A DNA stretch of 16,676 nt from an uncultured Bacilli bacterium (GTDB taxonomy: Bacteria; Bacillota_I; Bacilli_A; RF39; UBA660), in contig CAKPEZ010000013.1 of the NCBI GenBank assembly GCA_934149465.1, forward strand, positions 1 to 16,676, read 5' to 3'. How positions within the stretch are numbered: position 1 is the stretch's first letter; each line of letters begins with the position of its first letter. The notes under the pieces are model-generated. The model was not told the origin of the DNA, searched no databases, and worked only from the letters and a program-made list of their open reading frames with translations. This document shows, piece after piece, positions 1 through 6,061 of the stretch. The position numbers and the translations under genes are program-made.

Positions 1-31
1 TACCATTTAATATTAATTAATGTCAATAAAA

Positions 32-52
32 TTTGTGAGTTTTAATCACAAA
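32..52. promoter_or_regulatory. Operator-like inverted repeat upstream of first gene
   Basis: TTTGTGA (32-38) and TCACAAA (46-52) form a perfect 7-bp inverted repeat with a 7-bp spacer, just upstream of the candidate -35 at 57-62. Its size and place suit a dimeric repressor such as the XRE protein encoded at 897, but no matching copy was found upstream of that gene. The function is inferred from position only. Confidence 0.35.
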
Positions 53-56
53 ATTA

Positions 57-85
57 TTGTTGAATAATCTGTTTTGTAGTAAAAT
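57..85 (+). promoter_or_regulatory. Candidate sigma-A promoter of the first gene
   Basis: TTGTTG (57-62), a 17-bp spacer and TAAAAT (80-85, one mismatch from TATAAT) lie 33 bp ahead of the ATG at 118. The -35 matches the consensus at only three positions; the -10 and the spacing are good. Confidence 0.45.
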
Positions 86-117
86 GGTATTAGGAAGTTA
101 TGAAGAGGTGTAATTTA

Positions 118-762
118 ATGAATAGAAAAGAAAAATTAAAATCATTAATAGAAAAAGGAAAAGAATTGCTTGATAATCATAGTGGAAAAGATAATCCAAA
201 ATTTAGTGCTTGGAATACTTCAATTATTAGATTTATGGAAAGAGAATTTGGTTCTGATAATACTGATACTAAAAGACTAAAAAATAGATACTATTATCCG
301 AGTGTTTTATCAATTGGTTCTGATAACAGTGAAATTATTTATAGAAAATATAAAAGTGATTTGGAAAAAACATTATCTGAATTAGAGTCAATTTATGAGG
401 AATATGAAGATATTATTTTAGATAAAGGAATGGTGAAAAGTAATGATAATTACAATATGAATGTTCCAAATATTACTTTAAATGTAGATAATAGTAATTA
501 TAATTCAAATGTTAATAATATTAATATTACATTTGAAAGTATTATAGAAAGTATAAATAAAGATAATAATATATCAGAAGAAAATAAAGAAGATATTATC
601 GATTCTGTAAATGAAGTTAAGGAAATTTGCAACGATAAAGAATTATCAAAAAAAGATAAGTGGAAAAAAATTAAAATAATATTAAGTTTCTTATTAGATA
701 AAGGTGTCGATTTTGTAATTGCGTATTTACCTCAAATAATTTTATTAATTGGAAAAATTTAA
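118..762 (+). CDS. Probable defence-associated protein with C-terminal membrane segment
   Basis: A 214-residue protein that I cannot assign to a named family. I chose the ATG at 118 because GAAGAGGTG (102-110) sits 7 nt ahead of it; the upstream ATG at 100 would place the ribosome site inside the gene. Residues 1-50 hold an alpha-helical start with a WNTSIIRFMEREFG stretch (32-45), which resembles N-terminal regions I associate with phage-defence proteins (from memory, not searched). Residues about 115-140 are an Asn-rich, low-complexity, probably beta-rich linker. A charged helical segment follows, then a hydrophobic tail (196-214, containing VIAYLPQIILLIG) that could insert in a membrane. 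The layout of sensor-like N-terminus, linker and membrane tail is seen in some abortive-infection effectors; that role is inference. It may be co-transcribed with the XRE gene 134 nt downstream. Confidence 0.7.
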   Translation: MNRKEKLKSLIEKGKELLDNHSGKDNPKFSAWNTSIIRFMEREFGSDNTDTKRLKNRYYYPSVLSIGSDNSEIIYRKYKSDLEKTLSELESIYEEYEDIILDKGMVKSNDNYNMNVPNITLNVDNSNYNSNVNNINITFESIIESINKDNNISEENKEDIIDSVNEVKEICNDKELSKKDKWKKIKIILSFLLDKGVDFVIAYLPQIILLIGKI

Positions 763-896
763 GATATGTAATTGATAAAAGTATCTTGAAGAATTCGTTG
801 ATTAATTTTAAAAATAAAAAAAAACAACAAAATATTAACAGCAAACTAGAAGAAATAATATGTAAAATTACAAAATTCAAAAAGAGGTGTGATTGA

Positions 897-1424
897 ATGA
901 ACGAAAAAACTTTAGCTAGTGTAGTAAAAGAAGCTAGAGAGAAAATTAATATATCCCAAAGAGAATTATCAAGAATAACTGGTATAGATAATAATACGAT
1001 TGCTAAAATTGAAAAAGGCGAAAGAAAGAAGCCTAATGTATTATCTTTAAAAAAGTTAAGTTCAGTATTAAATCTTTCTTTAGAGATGCTAATGGAGTTA
1101 TGCGCGTATAGTAAGGAAGAAATAGATTCAACGGTGAATAATTCTTATAGCAGTATGGTTATTAAACCTGAAAATGCTCCAATTCTTGTACTTGATGATG
1201 TAGTTAATCAAATGCAAGATGAACTATATATGAAAATGGTTATTAAAGAATTATTAGATAACTGTGATTTAGAAGAGTTAAATTTTATTTCCAAATTTAA
1301 TAAAAAGGACAAAAATAGAGTTATCAAAGTAATGAAAAATTATGTTAAAGGTAATGAAAAAGAAATAAAAAAACAAAAACAATCTCTTGATGATTTAAAA
1401 AAATTACTTGCTGAAGAAGAATGA
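897..1424 (+). CDS. XRE-family transcriptional regulator
   Basis: A 175-residue DNA-binding regulator. Residues about 6-65 form a Cro/CI-type helix-turn-helix; the SQRELSRITGIDNNTIAKIE stretch (20-39) is the two-helix core. Residues about 105-175 are helical and Lys/Glu-rich and probably mediate dimerisation or sensing. AGAGGTG (883-889) gives a clear ribosome site 7 nt before the ATG. At 175 residues it is about twice the size of restriction-modification controller (C) proteins, and it lies outside the terminal repeats of the RM element, so I read it as a regulator of the resident locus (possibly the gene at 118), not of the RM operon. A 12-bp near-palindrome (TGTAA-AA-TTACA, 861-872) in its leader is a possible autoregulatory operator. 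It ends in TGA, which supports the standard genetic code. Confidence 0.88.
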   Translation: MNEKTLASVVKEAREKINISQRELSRITGIDNNTIAKIEKGERKKPNVLSLKKLSSVLNLSLEMLMELCAYSKEEIDSTVNNSYSSMVIKPENAPILVLDDVVNQMQDELYMKMVIKELLDNCDLEELNFISKFNKKDKNRVIKVMKNYVKGNEKEIKKQKQSLDDLKKLLAEEE

Positions 1425-1437
1425 TTTTTTAGTTAGT

Positions 1438-1503
1438 AATGACAATATGACAAGAAATAGAGATATATGGGTATGGTGTAATAAAGACGTCATTGCTGTC
1501 ATT
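1438..1503. repeat. Imperfect inverted repeat between XRE gene and RM element
   Basis: AATGACAATATGAC (1438-1451) is an imperfect reverse complement of GTCATTGCTGTCATT (1489-1503); the outer AATGACA/TGTCATT and inner TGAC/GTCA parts pair. No T-run follows, so it is a poor terminator. It may be a remnant of an end of the older host locus or a protein site. Nothing else is recognisable in 1425-1509. Confidence 0.35.
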
Positions 1504-1509
1504 GGGAAT

Positions 1510-1517
1510 ATAATGTT
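1510..1517 (+). repeat. Left 8-bp target-site duplication (ATAATGTT)
   Basis: ATAATGTT ends at the base before the left terminal inverted repeat. An identical octamer (5260-5267) starts directly after the right terminal repeat. This is the signature of a staggered-cut DDE-type insertion. Confidence 0.8.
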
Positions 1518-1569
1518 TGTCTAGCAAGCAATTAATTTGTACTCCCATACGAAATTCGTATGTAGGAAT
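1518..1569 (+). repeat. Left terminal inverted repeat (TIR-L)
   Basis: Aligned without gaps to the reverse complement of 5208-5259, it differs at only 6 of 52 positions (9, 14, 16, 34, 45, 47); a 17-bp block at positions 17-33 is identical. It contains its own palindrome, CATACGAA-A-TTCGTATG (1546-1562). A weak promoter-like pair also falls here (TTGTAC 1537-1542, 16-bp spacer, TATGTA 1559-1564), so the end may help drive the operon that starts 39 nt downstream. Confidence 0.85.
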
Positions 1570-1608
1570 GCCCAAGCACTAAATTGTAATTAATAAGTGA
1601 GGTACGAA

Positions 1609-2706
1609 ATGAAAAAATACAAAACTATAGATTTATTTTCAGGTTTAGGTGGAATAAGAAGAGGATATGAATTAACTGGTAGATTTAGTAATGTTTTATC
1701 AGCAGATATTGATAAATATGCATGTCAAGTATATAGGCATTTATATAATGAAGATTCTTATAACGATGTTACAAGTGAAGAATTTAAAAATAAAGTAGAA
1801 AATACCGAATATGATGTTTTATTAGGTGGTTTTCCTTGTCAAGCGTTTTCAATTGCTGGACTTCAAAAAGGGTTTGCAGATGAAACAAGAGGAACATTAT
1901 TTTTTGATATTGCAGATATTATTAAAAGAACAAAGCCAAAATCATTTATGCTAGAAAACGTTGAAGGACTTTTAAAGCATGAAAAAGGAAATACTTTTAA
2001 AACAATAATTAAAGTACTTAATGAGTTGAATTATAAAGTTGTAGGCGTTGATATCAAAAATGGAGAAATAAAATATGATGCAAAAAATTTGGTGAGAAGT
2101 ACAAAGAATTTTGGAATTCCGCAAAAAAGAGCAAGAATATTTATTATGGGTTTTAGAAATGATATTATTCCTAAAAATTATAAATTTCCTAATTTACCTG
2201 ATCATTCTGATGAGAAGATTTATCGAAATTTATATGATTTATTAGAAAGTAAGGTTGATCCTAAATACTATTTATCTGATAAACTTTTAACAACATTAAA
2301 AAATCATAAGGCTAGTCATGCTTCGGTTAATTCAGGCTTTGGATATATTGTTGTTAACGAGGGGGAAAATCCAGTGTCAAATACAATTATGGCAACTGGT
2401 GGTTCTGGCAAAGAAAGAAATCTTATAAGACAATATGTAAAAGAATATGATAATTTATTAGTTGGAAGAGGTAATCCAATAAATAAGGAGGGTATAAGAA
2501 ATATGACACCTACTGAATGGGGAAAATTGCAGGGATTTATAAATTATGGCTTTATAGAAAATGGTGTTGATAAATTTTCGTTTCCTAAAGGAATAAGTGA
2601 TACCCAACAATATAAACTATTTGGAAATTCAGTATCAATTCCAGTAATAAAAGCTATGGCAGAATATATGATAGAAAGGTTGGATGATTTTTATGGCAAT
2701 GAATAG
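1609..2706 (+). CDS. DNA (cytosine-5-)-methyltransferase, type II RM
   Basis: A 365-residue enzyme that methylates C5 of cytosine using S-adenosylmethionine and protects host sites from the adjacent endonuclease. All core motifs are in order: I DLFSGLGG (8-15, AdoMet binding), IV GGFPCQ (73-78, catalytic Cys77), VI ENV (116-118, catalytic Glu116), VIII QKRAR (172-176), and X GNSV (339-342). The target-recognition region lies between VIII and X (about 225-300). Start: ATG 1609 with AAGTGAGG (1595-1602) 6 nt ahead; an in-frame GTG at 1597 overlaps that ribosome site and is less likely. The 3' end overlaps the endonuclease start by 23 nt, so the two are translationally coupled. The partner suggests a CCGG-type target, but this is inference. 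The length is typical for the family and no key residue is missing. Confidence 0.96.
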   Translation: MKKYKTIDLFSGLGGIRRGYELTGRFSNVLSADIDKYACQVYRHLYNEDSYNDVTSEEFKNKVENTEYDVLLGGFPCQAFSIAGLQKGFADETRGTLFFDIADIIKRTKPKSFMLENVEGLLKHEKGNTFKTIIKVLNELNYKVVGVDIKNGEIKYDAKNLVRSTKNFGIPQKRARIFIMGFRNDIIPKNYKFPNLPDHSDEKIYRNLYDLLESKVDPKYYLSDKLLTTLKNHKASHASVNSGFGYIVVNEGENPVSNTIMATGGSGKERNLIRQYVKEYDNLLVGRGNPINKEGIRNMTPTEWGKLQGFINYGFIENGVDKFSFPKGISDTQQYKLFGNSVSIPVIKAMAEYMIERLDDFYGNE

Positions 2707-3757
2707 AGGCGAATGGTCAGAGTTTTATGCAATATTAGCTTTGTTAGAGAATCCTGATATGAATTTAGTGGATGAGAAATTAGAAGATATTACTAACGAA
2801 TTATATCAGGTGAAACAGCTTACATTACAAGAAAGAGATACAATTATAGATTATGTTTTACACAATAATTTAGACGTTAGTATTTATTTTAATGATGAAT
2901 TAGTGGAAGAACTTGAAAGATTAGAAATAAAAGATAATAAATTAAAATTATTTGATATAATAAAAAATGCAGTTGCTTCTAATGGCTCTTTTGAAATAGA
3001 TAATGTACAGTCCTTATTGGATAAAATGACTCCATCTGGTATTTTAAAGTCTAAATCGTCTTCTAAAGAAGATTTAAATGCAATAGTTATGGATAGAAGA
3101 GTTGGTGATGATTTATTATTGAAATATAGTATTAAGTCAAGTTTAGGAAGTCCAGCTACAATTTTAAATGCAAGTAATCATACCAATTTTATTTACGAAG
3201 TAACTGGATTAGATATAAATGATATTAGTAAAATTAACAGTATAAAGTCAAGAACAAAATTAATAGATAGACTGCATATGATCAAATCATTAGGAGGTCA
3301 AATCAAATTTCATAAAATGGAATGTGAAAATTTTGATTATAATTTAAGATTGATTGATAGTAATATGCCTAAATATTTAGGTGATGTTTTACTTGATTCG
3401 TACGAATATGAAAATAAAAATTTAAAGGATTTGTTTTTGAAAAATAGTAATTTTTCAGATAATAATTTTGCGTTAAAAAAATTAGGTGATTTTTTAGAAG
3501 CAATAAGTTTTGGCTTTTTTCCAAGCATTAAATGGAATGGTGAAAATAATGTTAATGGTGGATTGATTGTCGTAAAAAAAGATGGAAAAGTTGTTGTTTT
3601 GGATTTAATCTATTTTAGGCAAAAGGTTATTAATTATTTGATCGAAGAGACAAAGTTAGATTCTCCTAGTTCAACAAGATATCATATGTTAGAATTATAT
3701 GTTGAAAATGGCAAAATTTTCTTTAAATTAAATCTTCAAATAAGGTATAAAAAATAA
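2684..3757 (+). CDS. HpaII-family type II restriction endonuclease
   Basis: A 357-residue protein that I recognise as the HpaII restriction endonuclease family, whose type member cleaves C^CGG. The family-like features are RGEWSEFYAILALL near the N-terminus (8-21), TPSGILKSKS (116-125), and the core GDDLLLKYSIKSSLG (141-155) followed by SPATILNASNHTNF (156-169). The length is close to R.HpaII. The acidic residues before SIK at 149-151 may be part of a PD-(D/E)xK-like centre, but this is not certain. Start: ATG 2684 is 4 nt after AAAGG (2675-2679); ATG 2693 (MAMNRGEW) and ATG 2699 (MNRGEW) are alternatives. It overlaps the methyltransferase end, and its stop TAA overlaps the next ATG (TAATG), so expression is coupled. 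Cleavage specificity is inferred from the family; homologues can differ. Confidence 0.88.
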   Translation: MIFMAMNRGEWSEFYAILALLENPDMNLVDEKLEDITNELYQVKQLTLQERDTIIDYVLHNNLDVSIYFNDELVEELERLEIKDNKLKLFDIIKNAVASNGSFEIDNVQSLLDKMTPSGILKSKSSSKEDLNAIVMDRRVGDDLLLKYSIKSSLGSPATILNASNHTNFIYEVTGLDINDISKINSIKSRTKLIDRLHMIKSLGGQIKFHKMECENFDYNLRLIDSNMPKYLGDVLLDSYEYENKNLKDLFLKNSNFSDNNFALKKLGDFLEAISFGFFPSIKWNGENNVNGGLIVVKKDGKVVVLDLIYFRQKVINYLIEETKLDSPSSTRYHMLELYVENGKIFFKLNLQIRYKK

Positions 3758-4130
3758 TGAAGGTTATTACATTAAAACAGCCATGGGCAACATTAGTTGC
3801 AGAAAGTTTAAAAAATATGAATTTAGAAGTTGGAAGTATAGTTATAGAGGAGAATTGCTAATTCATGCAGGAAAAGGTATAGATAAGGATGCAATGAAAA
3901 AATTTGAGCATCTTAATCTCAAGTATCCTCAATCAAGGATTGTTGCAAAAGTTAAAATCCTTGATTGTATCGAATTAAATGATGAAATAAATAAAAAAAT
4001 AATTGAAGAAAATGAACTTATTTATGGTCATAAATATGATAGGACTGGTTATGCCTGGAAATTAGAGTTAATTGAAAAAATAAATGATAACAAAGAAATA
4101 TCTGGTAAACAAGGAATATGGAATTTTTAG
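3757..4130 (+). pseudogene. ASCH-domain protein gene, frame broken at A-run (mutation or -1 slip)
   Basis: The ATG at 3757 overlaps the endonuclease stop and opens MKVITLKQPWATLVAESLK, a typical ASCH-domain start. The frame then runs out at TAA 3859-3861 after 34 residues. The rest of the domain (KYEFRSWKYSYRGELLIHAG, then KGIDKDAMKKFEHLNLKYP) continues in the -1 frame to 4130. Joining the frames at the A6 run (3810-3815) gives a continuous 124-residue protein, a normal ASCH size. The slip point reads T_TTA_AAA in the zero frame, a classical -1 frameshift heptamer, so either a one-A deletion or programmed frameshifting explains it; a sequencing error is also possible. The ATG at 3783 has no ribosome site and loses the N-terminal strand, so it is not a convincing start. 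ASCH domains bind RNA or nucleotides, and relatives (EVE) read modified bases; a role reading 5-methylcytosine here is speculation. Confidence 0.8.
3807..3816 (+). other. Possible -1 frameshift site T_TTA_AAA_AAT in ASCH gene
   Basis: Zero-frame codons are AGT TTA AAA AAT (3805-3816). A one-base backward slip on TTA-AAA gives TTA AAA AAA TAT GAA TTT, which restores the conserved KKYEF segment exactly. I see no Shine-Dalgarno-like stimulator 10-14 nt upstream and no strong downstream hairpin, so programmed use is unproven. Confidence 0.4.
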
Positions 4131-4172
4131 TAATTGTTAGTAGATGTTGTTTTGAGAAAAGAGGGTAATATT

Positions 4173-5195
4173 ATGAATAATTCAAAAATAGATGAAGCAT
4201 TAAAAGTATCAGAGGAAATATTAAATTCTTTTGAGGATTATACTAAAAAGGTTTCTAATACATTGCTAAAGTGTTTAAAATTGGCACGATTAATGGAAGA
4301 TGAAGAAGCCATTCAATGGATTTTATGTGAAATTCATGGATACAAATCATCAAAAGACGGAATCCCATCTGATTTGTTTGAAATTGGAGCAAGTCATGGT
4401 AGAGAAAATAACATGAAAGATGAAAAAGGAAATAGAACAATATTTACAGAATTGGCAAGTGAATTAGAAGATAAAATAGAATCATCGAAAGCTACAATTG
4501 GTTCTTTTACGACGGCTGGTGTTTCAGTTGCAGGGGAATGGGGACATGTTGCCATGAATAATTTAACAAATTCTGTTGCAAGTGCAAATGGTGGGTTAAG
4601 AAATATTATAACATCAGCAGAGAGAAAACTTTCTATACTAAGGGGTGAGTATTATAATTATGCACTTGATGTAAATATGCAACTAAAATTTTCTAATAAA
4701 GTTGAAGAAATTTTTAGTGATTATAGAATGAATGTTGATTCTAAATTAGTATCGTTAATACCAAAGAGTATTAAAAAACTATCTTCAATTTATTCAAGAC
4801 TTGCTGAAGATGATACTGAAAGTTGGTCGCAAGCAGCAACTACATGTAGAAAATTAATTAAGGAATTTGGTGATTCCTTATTTCAAAAAATTTATCCAAA
4901 TAATAAGCTTGACAAGATTAAAGTGAAATGTGGAAAAGAAATAGATATTACAGGTGACAAATATGTTAATAGAATATCTGTATCATTAGATAAAATAATT
5001 CAAAATGATATGAAAAAAGATAATATTATGCTCTCAATTTCTTGGATAGAAAGTATAAATGAAAGGATTTGCAAGGGTGTTCATAATGACATAACATATG
5101 ATGAAATAAGAAGTACAATTATTCATTTGTATATAATGTTAGCAGATATTATAAATGACTTTGAAGTTTATAAGATTAATTTAAAAGACTCGTAA
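4173..5195 (+). CDS. AbiTii-type abortive-infection protein
   Basis: A 340-residue protein. Residues about 8-60 match the AbiTii N-terminal domain pattern: helices with LLKCLKLARLMEDEEAIQWI and the signature CEIHGY. Residues about 60-140 form a poorly conserved middle. The C-terminal half is helical, and residues 298-304 read RICKGVH, an Rx5H arrangement like HEPN ribonuclease active sites, followed by an amphipathic helix (EIRSTIIHLYIMLADI). AbiTii proteins are known or predicted phage-resistance effectors; nuclease activity here is inference. Start: ATG 4173 has AAAAGAGGG (4157-4165) 7 nt upstream; an in-frame ATG at 4134 lacks a site. It is the last gene of the RM operon, 42 nt after the ASCH stop, and its own stop is only 12 nt before the right terminal repeat region. 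No terminator lies inside the element; the hairpin at 5285-5315 probably ends the transcript. Confidence 0.85.
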   Translation: MNNSKIDEALKVSEEILNSFEDYTKKVSNTLLKCLKLARLMEDEEAIQWILCEIHGYKSSKDGIPSDLFEIGASHGRENNMKDEKGNRTIFTELASELEDKIESSKATIGSFTTAGVSVAGEWGHVAMNNLTNSVASANGGLRNIITSAERKLSILRGEYYNYALDVNMQLKFSNKVEEIFSDYRMNVDSKLVSLIPKSIKKLSSIYSRLAEDDTESWSQAATTCRKLIKEFGDSLFQKIYPNNKLDKIKVKCGKEIDITGDKYVNRISVSLDKIIQNDMKKDNIMLSISWIESINERICKGVHNDITYDEIRSTIIHLYIMLADIINDFEVYKINLKDS

Positions 5196-5207
5196 GGGAT
5201 TGGGAAT

Positions 5208-5259
5208 ATTCCCATATACGAATTTTGTATGGGAGTACAAATTCAGTGCTGGCTAGACA
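5208..5259 (-). repeat. Right terminal inverted repeat (TIR-R)
   Basis: Reverse complement of the left end with 6 mismatches in 52 bp; the outermost eight bases (TGTCTAGC read inward) are identical. It also carries an internal palindrome with one G-T mismatch, ATACGAA-T-TTTGTAT (5216-5230). Similarity fades inward of 5208, apart from a shared CCCA. Confidence 0.85.
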
Positions 5260-5267
5260 ATAATGTT
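5260..5267 (+). repeat. Right 8-bp target-site duplication (ATAATGTT)
   Basis: Exact copy of 1510-1517, starting at the first base after the right terminal repeat. Shifting the boundary by one base in either direction destroys the match, which fixes the element ends. Confidence 0.8.
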
Positions 5268-5284
5268 AATCTCAATATAAATTT

Positions 5285-5315
5285 AAAGCACTATCTAAAT
5301 TTAGGTAGTGCTTTT
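5285..5315. terminator. Rho-independent, probably bidirectional terminator
   Basis: AAAGCACTA (5285-5293) pairs with TAGTGCTTT (5306-5314), and the stem continues inward through TCTAAA/TTTAGG. TTTTCTTT follows on the plus strand and an AT-rich tract on the minus strand. It sits between convergent transcription units: the RM operon (or, before insertion, the XRE gene) and the minus-strand gene ending at 5318. Confidence 0.8.
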
Positions 5316-5317
5316 CT

Positions 5318-5629
5318 TTATACAACTTCTATTAATATTAATGGATTATTTTTAGTGATTTTAAGGTTATATTTTATTTTTAAAATTAGTTCTATTTCAG
5401 GTATTAATTCATCACCATTACAGCTAACATTAAATATATCTAATGCTGAGTTAATATGATTGATTAATGGACAATCTGATAAACAATTTCTACTATATCC
5501 ATTTGCTAAATAAAATGCTATTGCGTCAGGTATTACAAATTTAATAAGATATTCATTATAGTTGTTATAGAATGGTAATAATATTTCTTCAAATTCTTTA
5601 TCTGTAATATCTTCTTTATCTTTAATCAT
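5318..5629 (-). CDS. Conserved hypothetical protein, partner of TnpV
   Basis: A 103-residue, acidic, probably soluble protein. I do not know its function. The N-terminus (EDITDKEFEEILLPFYNNYN) and middle (VIPDAIAFYLANGYSRNCLS) look like a small family that I associate with clostridial mobile elements, but I cannot name a Pfam entry. The ATG (5629-5627 on the minus strand) overlaps the TnpV stop in an ATGA arrangement, with GGAGATG a few nt ahead, so the two are co-translated. It has two cysteines in NCLSDC and a third further on. It ends at the bidirectional hairpin. Confidence 0.7.
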   Translation of the reverse strand: MIKDKEDITDKEFEEILLPFYNNYNEYLIKFVIPDAIAFYLANGYSRNCLSDCPLINHINSALDIFNVSCNGDELIPEIELILKIKYNLKITKNNPLILIEVV

Positions 5630-5988
5630 ATTTCATCTCCATAAATAATTTCCTTTAAAACAATTTCTTCAGCAGTATTTTTACAATTATTCATTTTTTG
5701 AACCCATAGTAATTGATTTTCAGATTTCAATTTTTCTGTAATTGATGAATCTAATTCTATTAAGTTATTAACTATGTTATTAATTCTATCTTCAGCTATT
5801 ATACTGACTGAAAAAAGATGCTCATTCAATTTGTCTTTCATAAGTAATTCTTGATATAATGCTTTCTTATTACTTTTTAAGTATTCTAATCTTAATAATC
5901 CATATTTATTTAAAAGTTTATTTTCTTTTTCAGCAAGTATTAAATTTGGTAATAAATAATCACCACATTTTGTATAAGTTATATTCAT
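5626..5988 (-). CDS. tnpV: TnpV-family transposon-encoded protein
   Basis: A 120-residue protein matching the TnpV family of small proteins from clostridial transposons: the start YTKCGDYLLPNLILAEKE, then GLLRLEYLKSNKKALYQELL, LNEHL, and the C-terminal WVQKMNNCKNTAEEIVLKEI stretch. The molecular function of the family is not established; it is a marker of integrative or mobilisable elements. Start: the ATG at 5988 is preceded by AAAGGA with an 8-nt spacer; the longer reading from 6036 adds a hydrophobic stretch with no ribosome site and is rejected. It is coupled to the downstream gene by an ATGA overlap. It suggests that the DNA around the RM element is itself an older mobile island. Confidence 0.88.
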   Translation of the reverse strand: MNITYTKCGDYLLPNLILAEKENKLLNKYGLLRLEYLKSNKKALYQELLMKDKLNEHLFSVSIIAEDRINNIVNNLIELDSSITEKLKSENQLLWVQKMNNCKNTAEEIVLKEIIYGDEI

Positions 5989-6037
5989 AATATTTATCCT
6001 TTCATTTCTATGAAGAATTAATAATAGTATTATCAAT

Positions 6038-6061
6038 TTTAGGTACCCATTTAGGTACTCA
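6038..6061. repeat. Tandem 12-bp repeat upstream of tnpV
   Basis: TTTAGGTACCCA (6038-6049) is followed at once by TTTAGGTACTCA (6050-6061), 11 of 12 identical. It lies about 50 bp upstream of the tnpV start. It could be a protein-binding site. Read on the plus strand it encodes LGTHLGTQIVKF within an ORF remnant ending at TAA 6087-6089, which may be the tail of a lost gene. Confidence 0.5.

Larger units (their letters stand above)
1518..5259. mobile_element. Transposase-less transposon-like unit carrying RM-ASCH-AbiTii operon
   Basis: The 3742-bp unit begins TGTCTAGCAAGCA and ends TGCTGGCTAGACA. Its ends are 52-bp inverted repeats (46/52 identical) with 5'-TGT...ACA-3' termini, and an exact 8-bp direct repeat flanks both ends. 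Inside are only four co-directional, overlapping or closely spaced genes: m5C methyltransferase, HpaII-type endonuclease, ASCH gene and AbiTii gene. No transposase or recombinase is present, so it would have to be mobilised in trans, as a miniature inverted-repeat element with cargo. An 8-bp duplication is known for several DDE families (for example IS256, ISL3, IS66, IS1595, some IS21), and the termini here do not let me choose one. Restriction-modification units bracketed by inverted repeats are known in other bacteria; this exact arrangement I do not recognise. Confidence 0.8.

Noticed and set aside
761..787. AAGATA...TATCTT inverted repeat as terminator of the first gene
   Set aside because: Only 6-bp arms with a 15-nt loop and no following T-run; too weak to call.
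671..880. 69-codon minus-strand ORF
   Set aside because: Antisense to the end of the first gene, low-complexity Phe/Leu-rich translation of A-runs, no ribosome site.
897..1424. XRE gene as the controller (C) protein of the RM system
   Set aside because: It lies outside the terminal repeats, is twice the usual size of C proteins, and shows no C-box before the methyltransferase.
3783..4130. ATG at 3783 as an independent ASCH gene start
   Set aside because: No ribosome site, and it would delete the conserved N-terminal strand that is present in the other frame from 3757; the frameshift explanation is better.
5229..5459. 76-codon plus-strand ORF
   Set aside because: It begins inside the right terminal repeat, runs through the terminator hairpin and lies antisense to the better supported gene 5318-5629.
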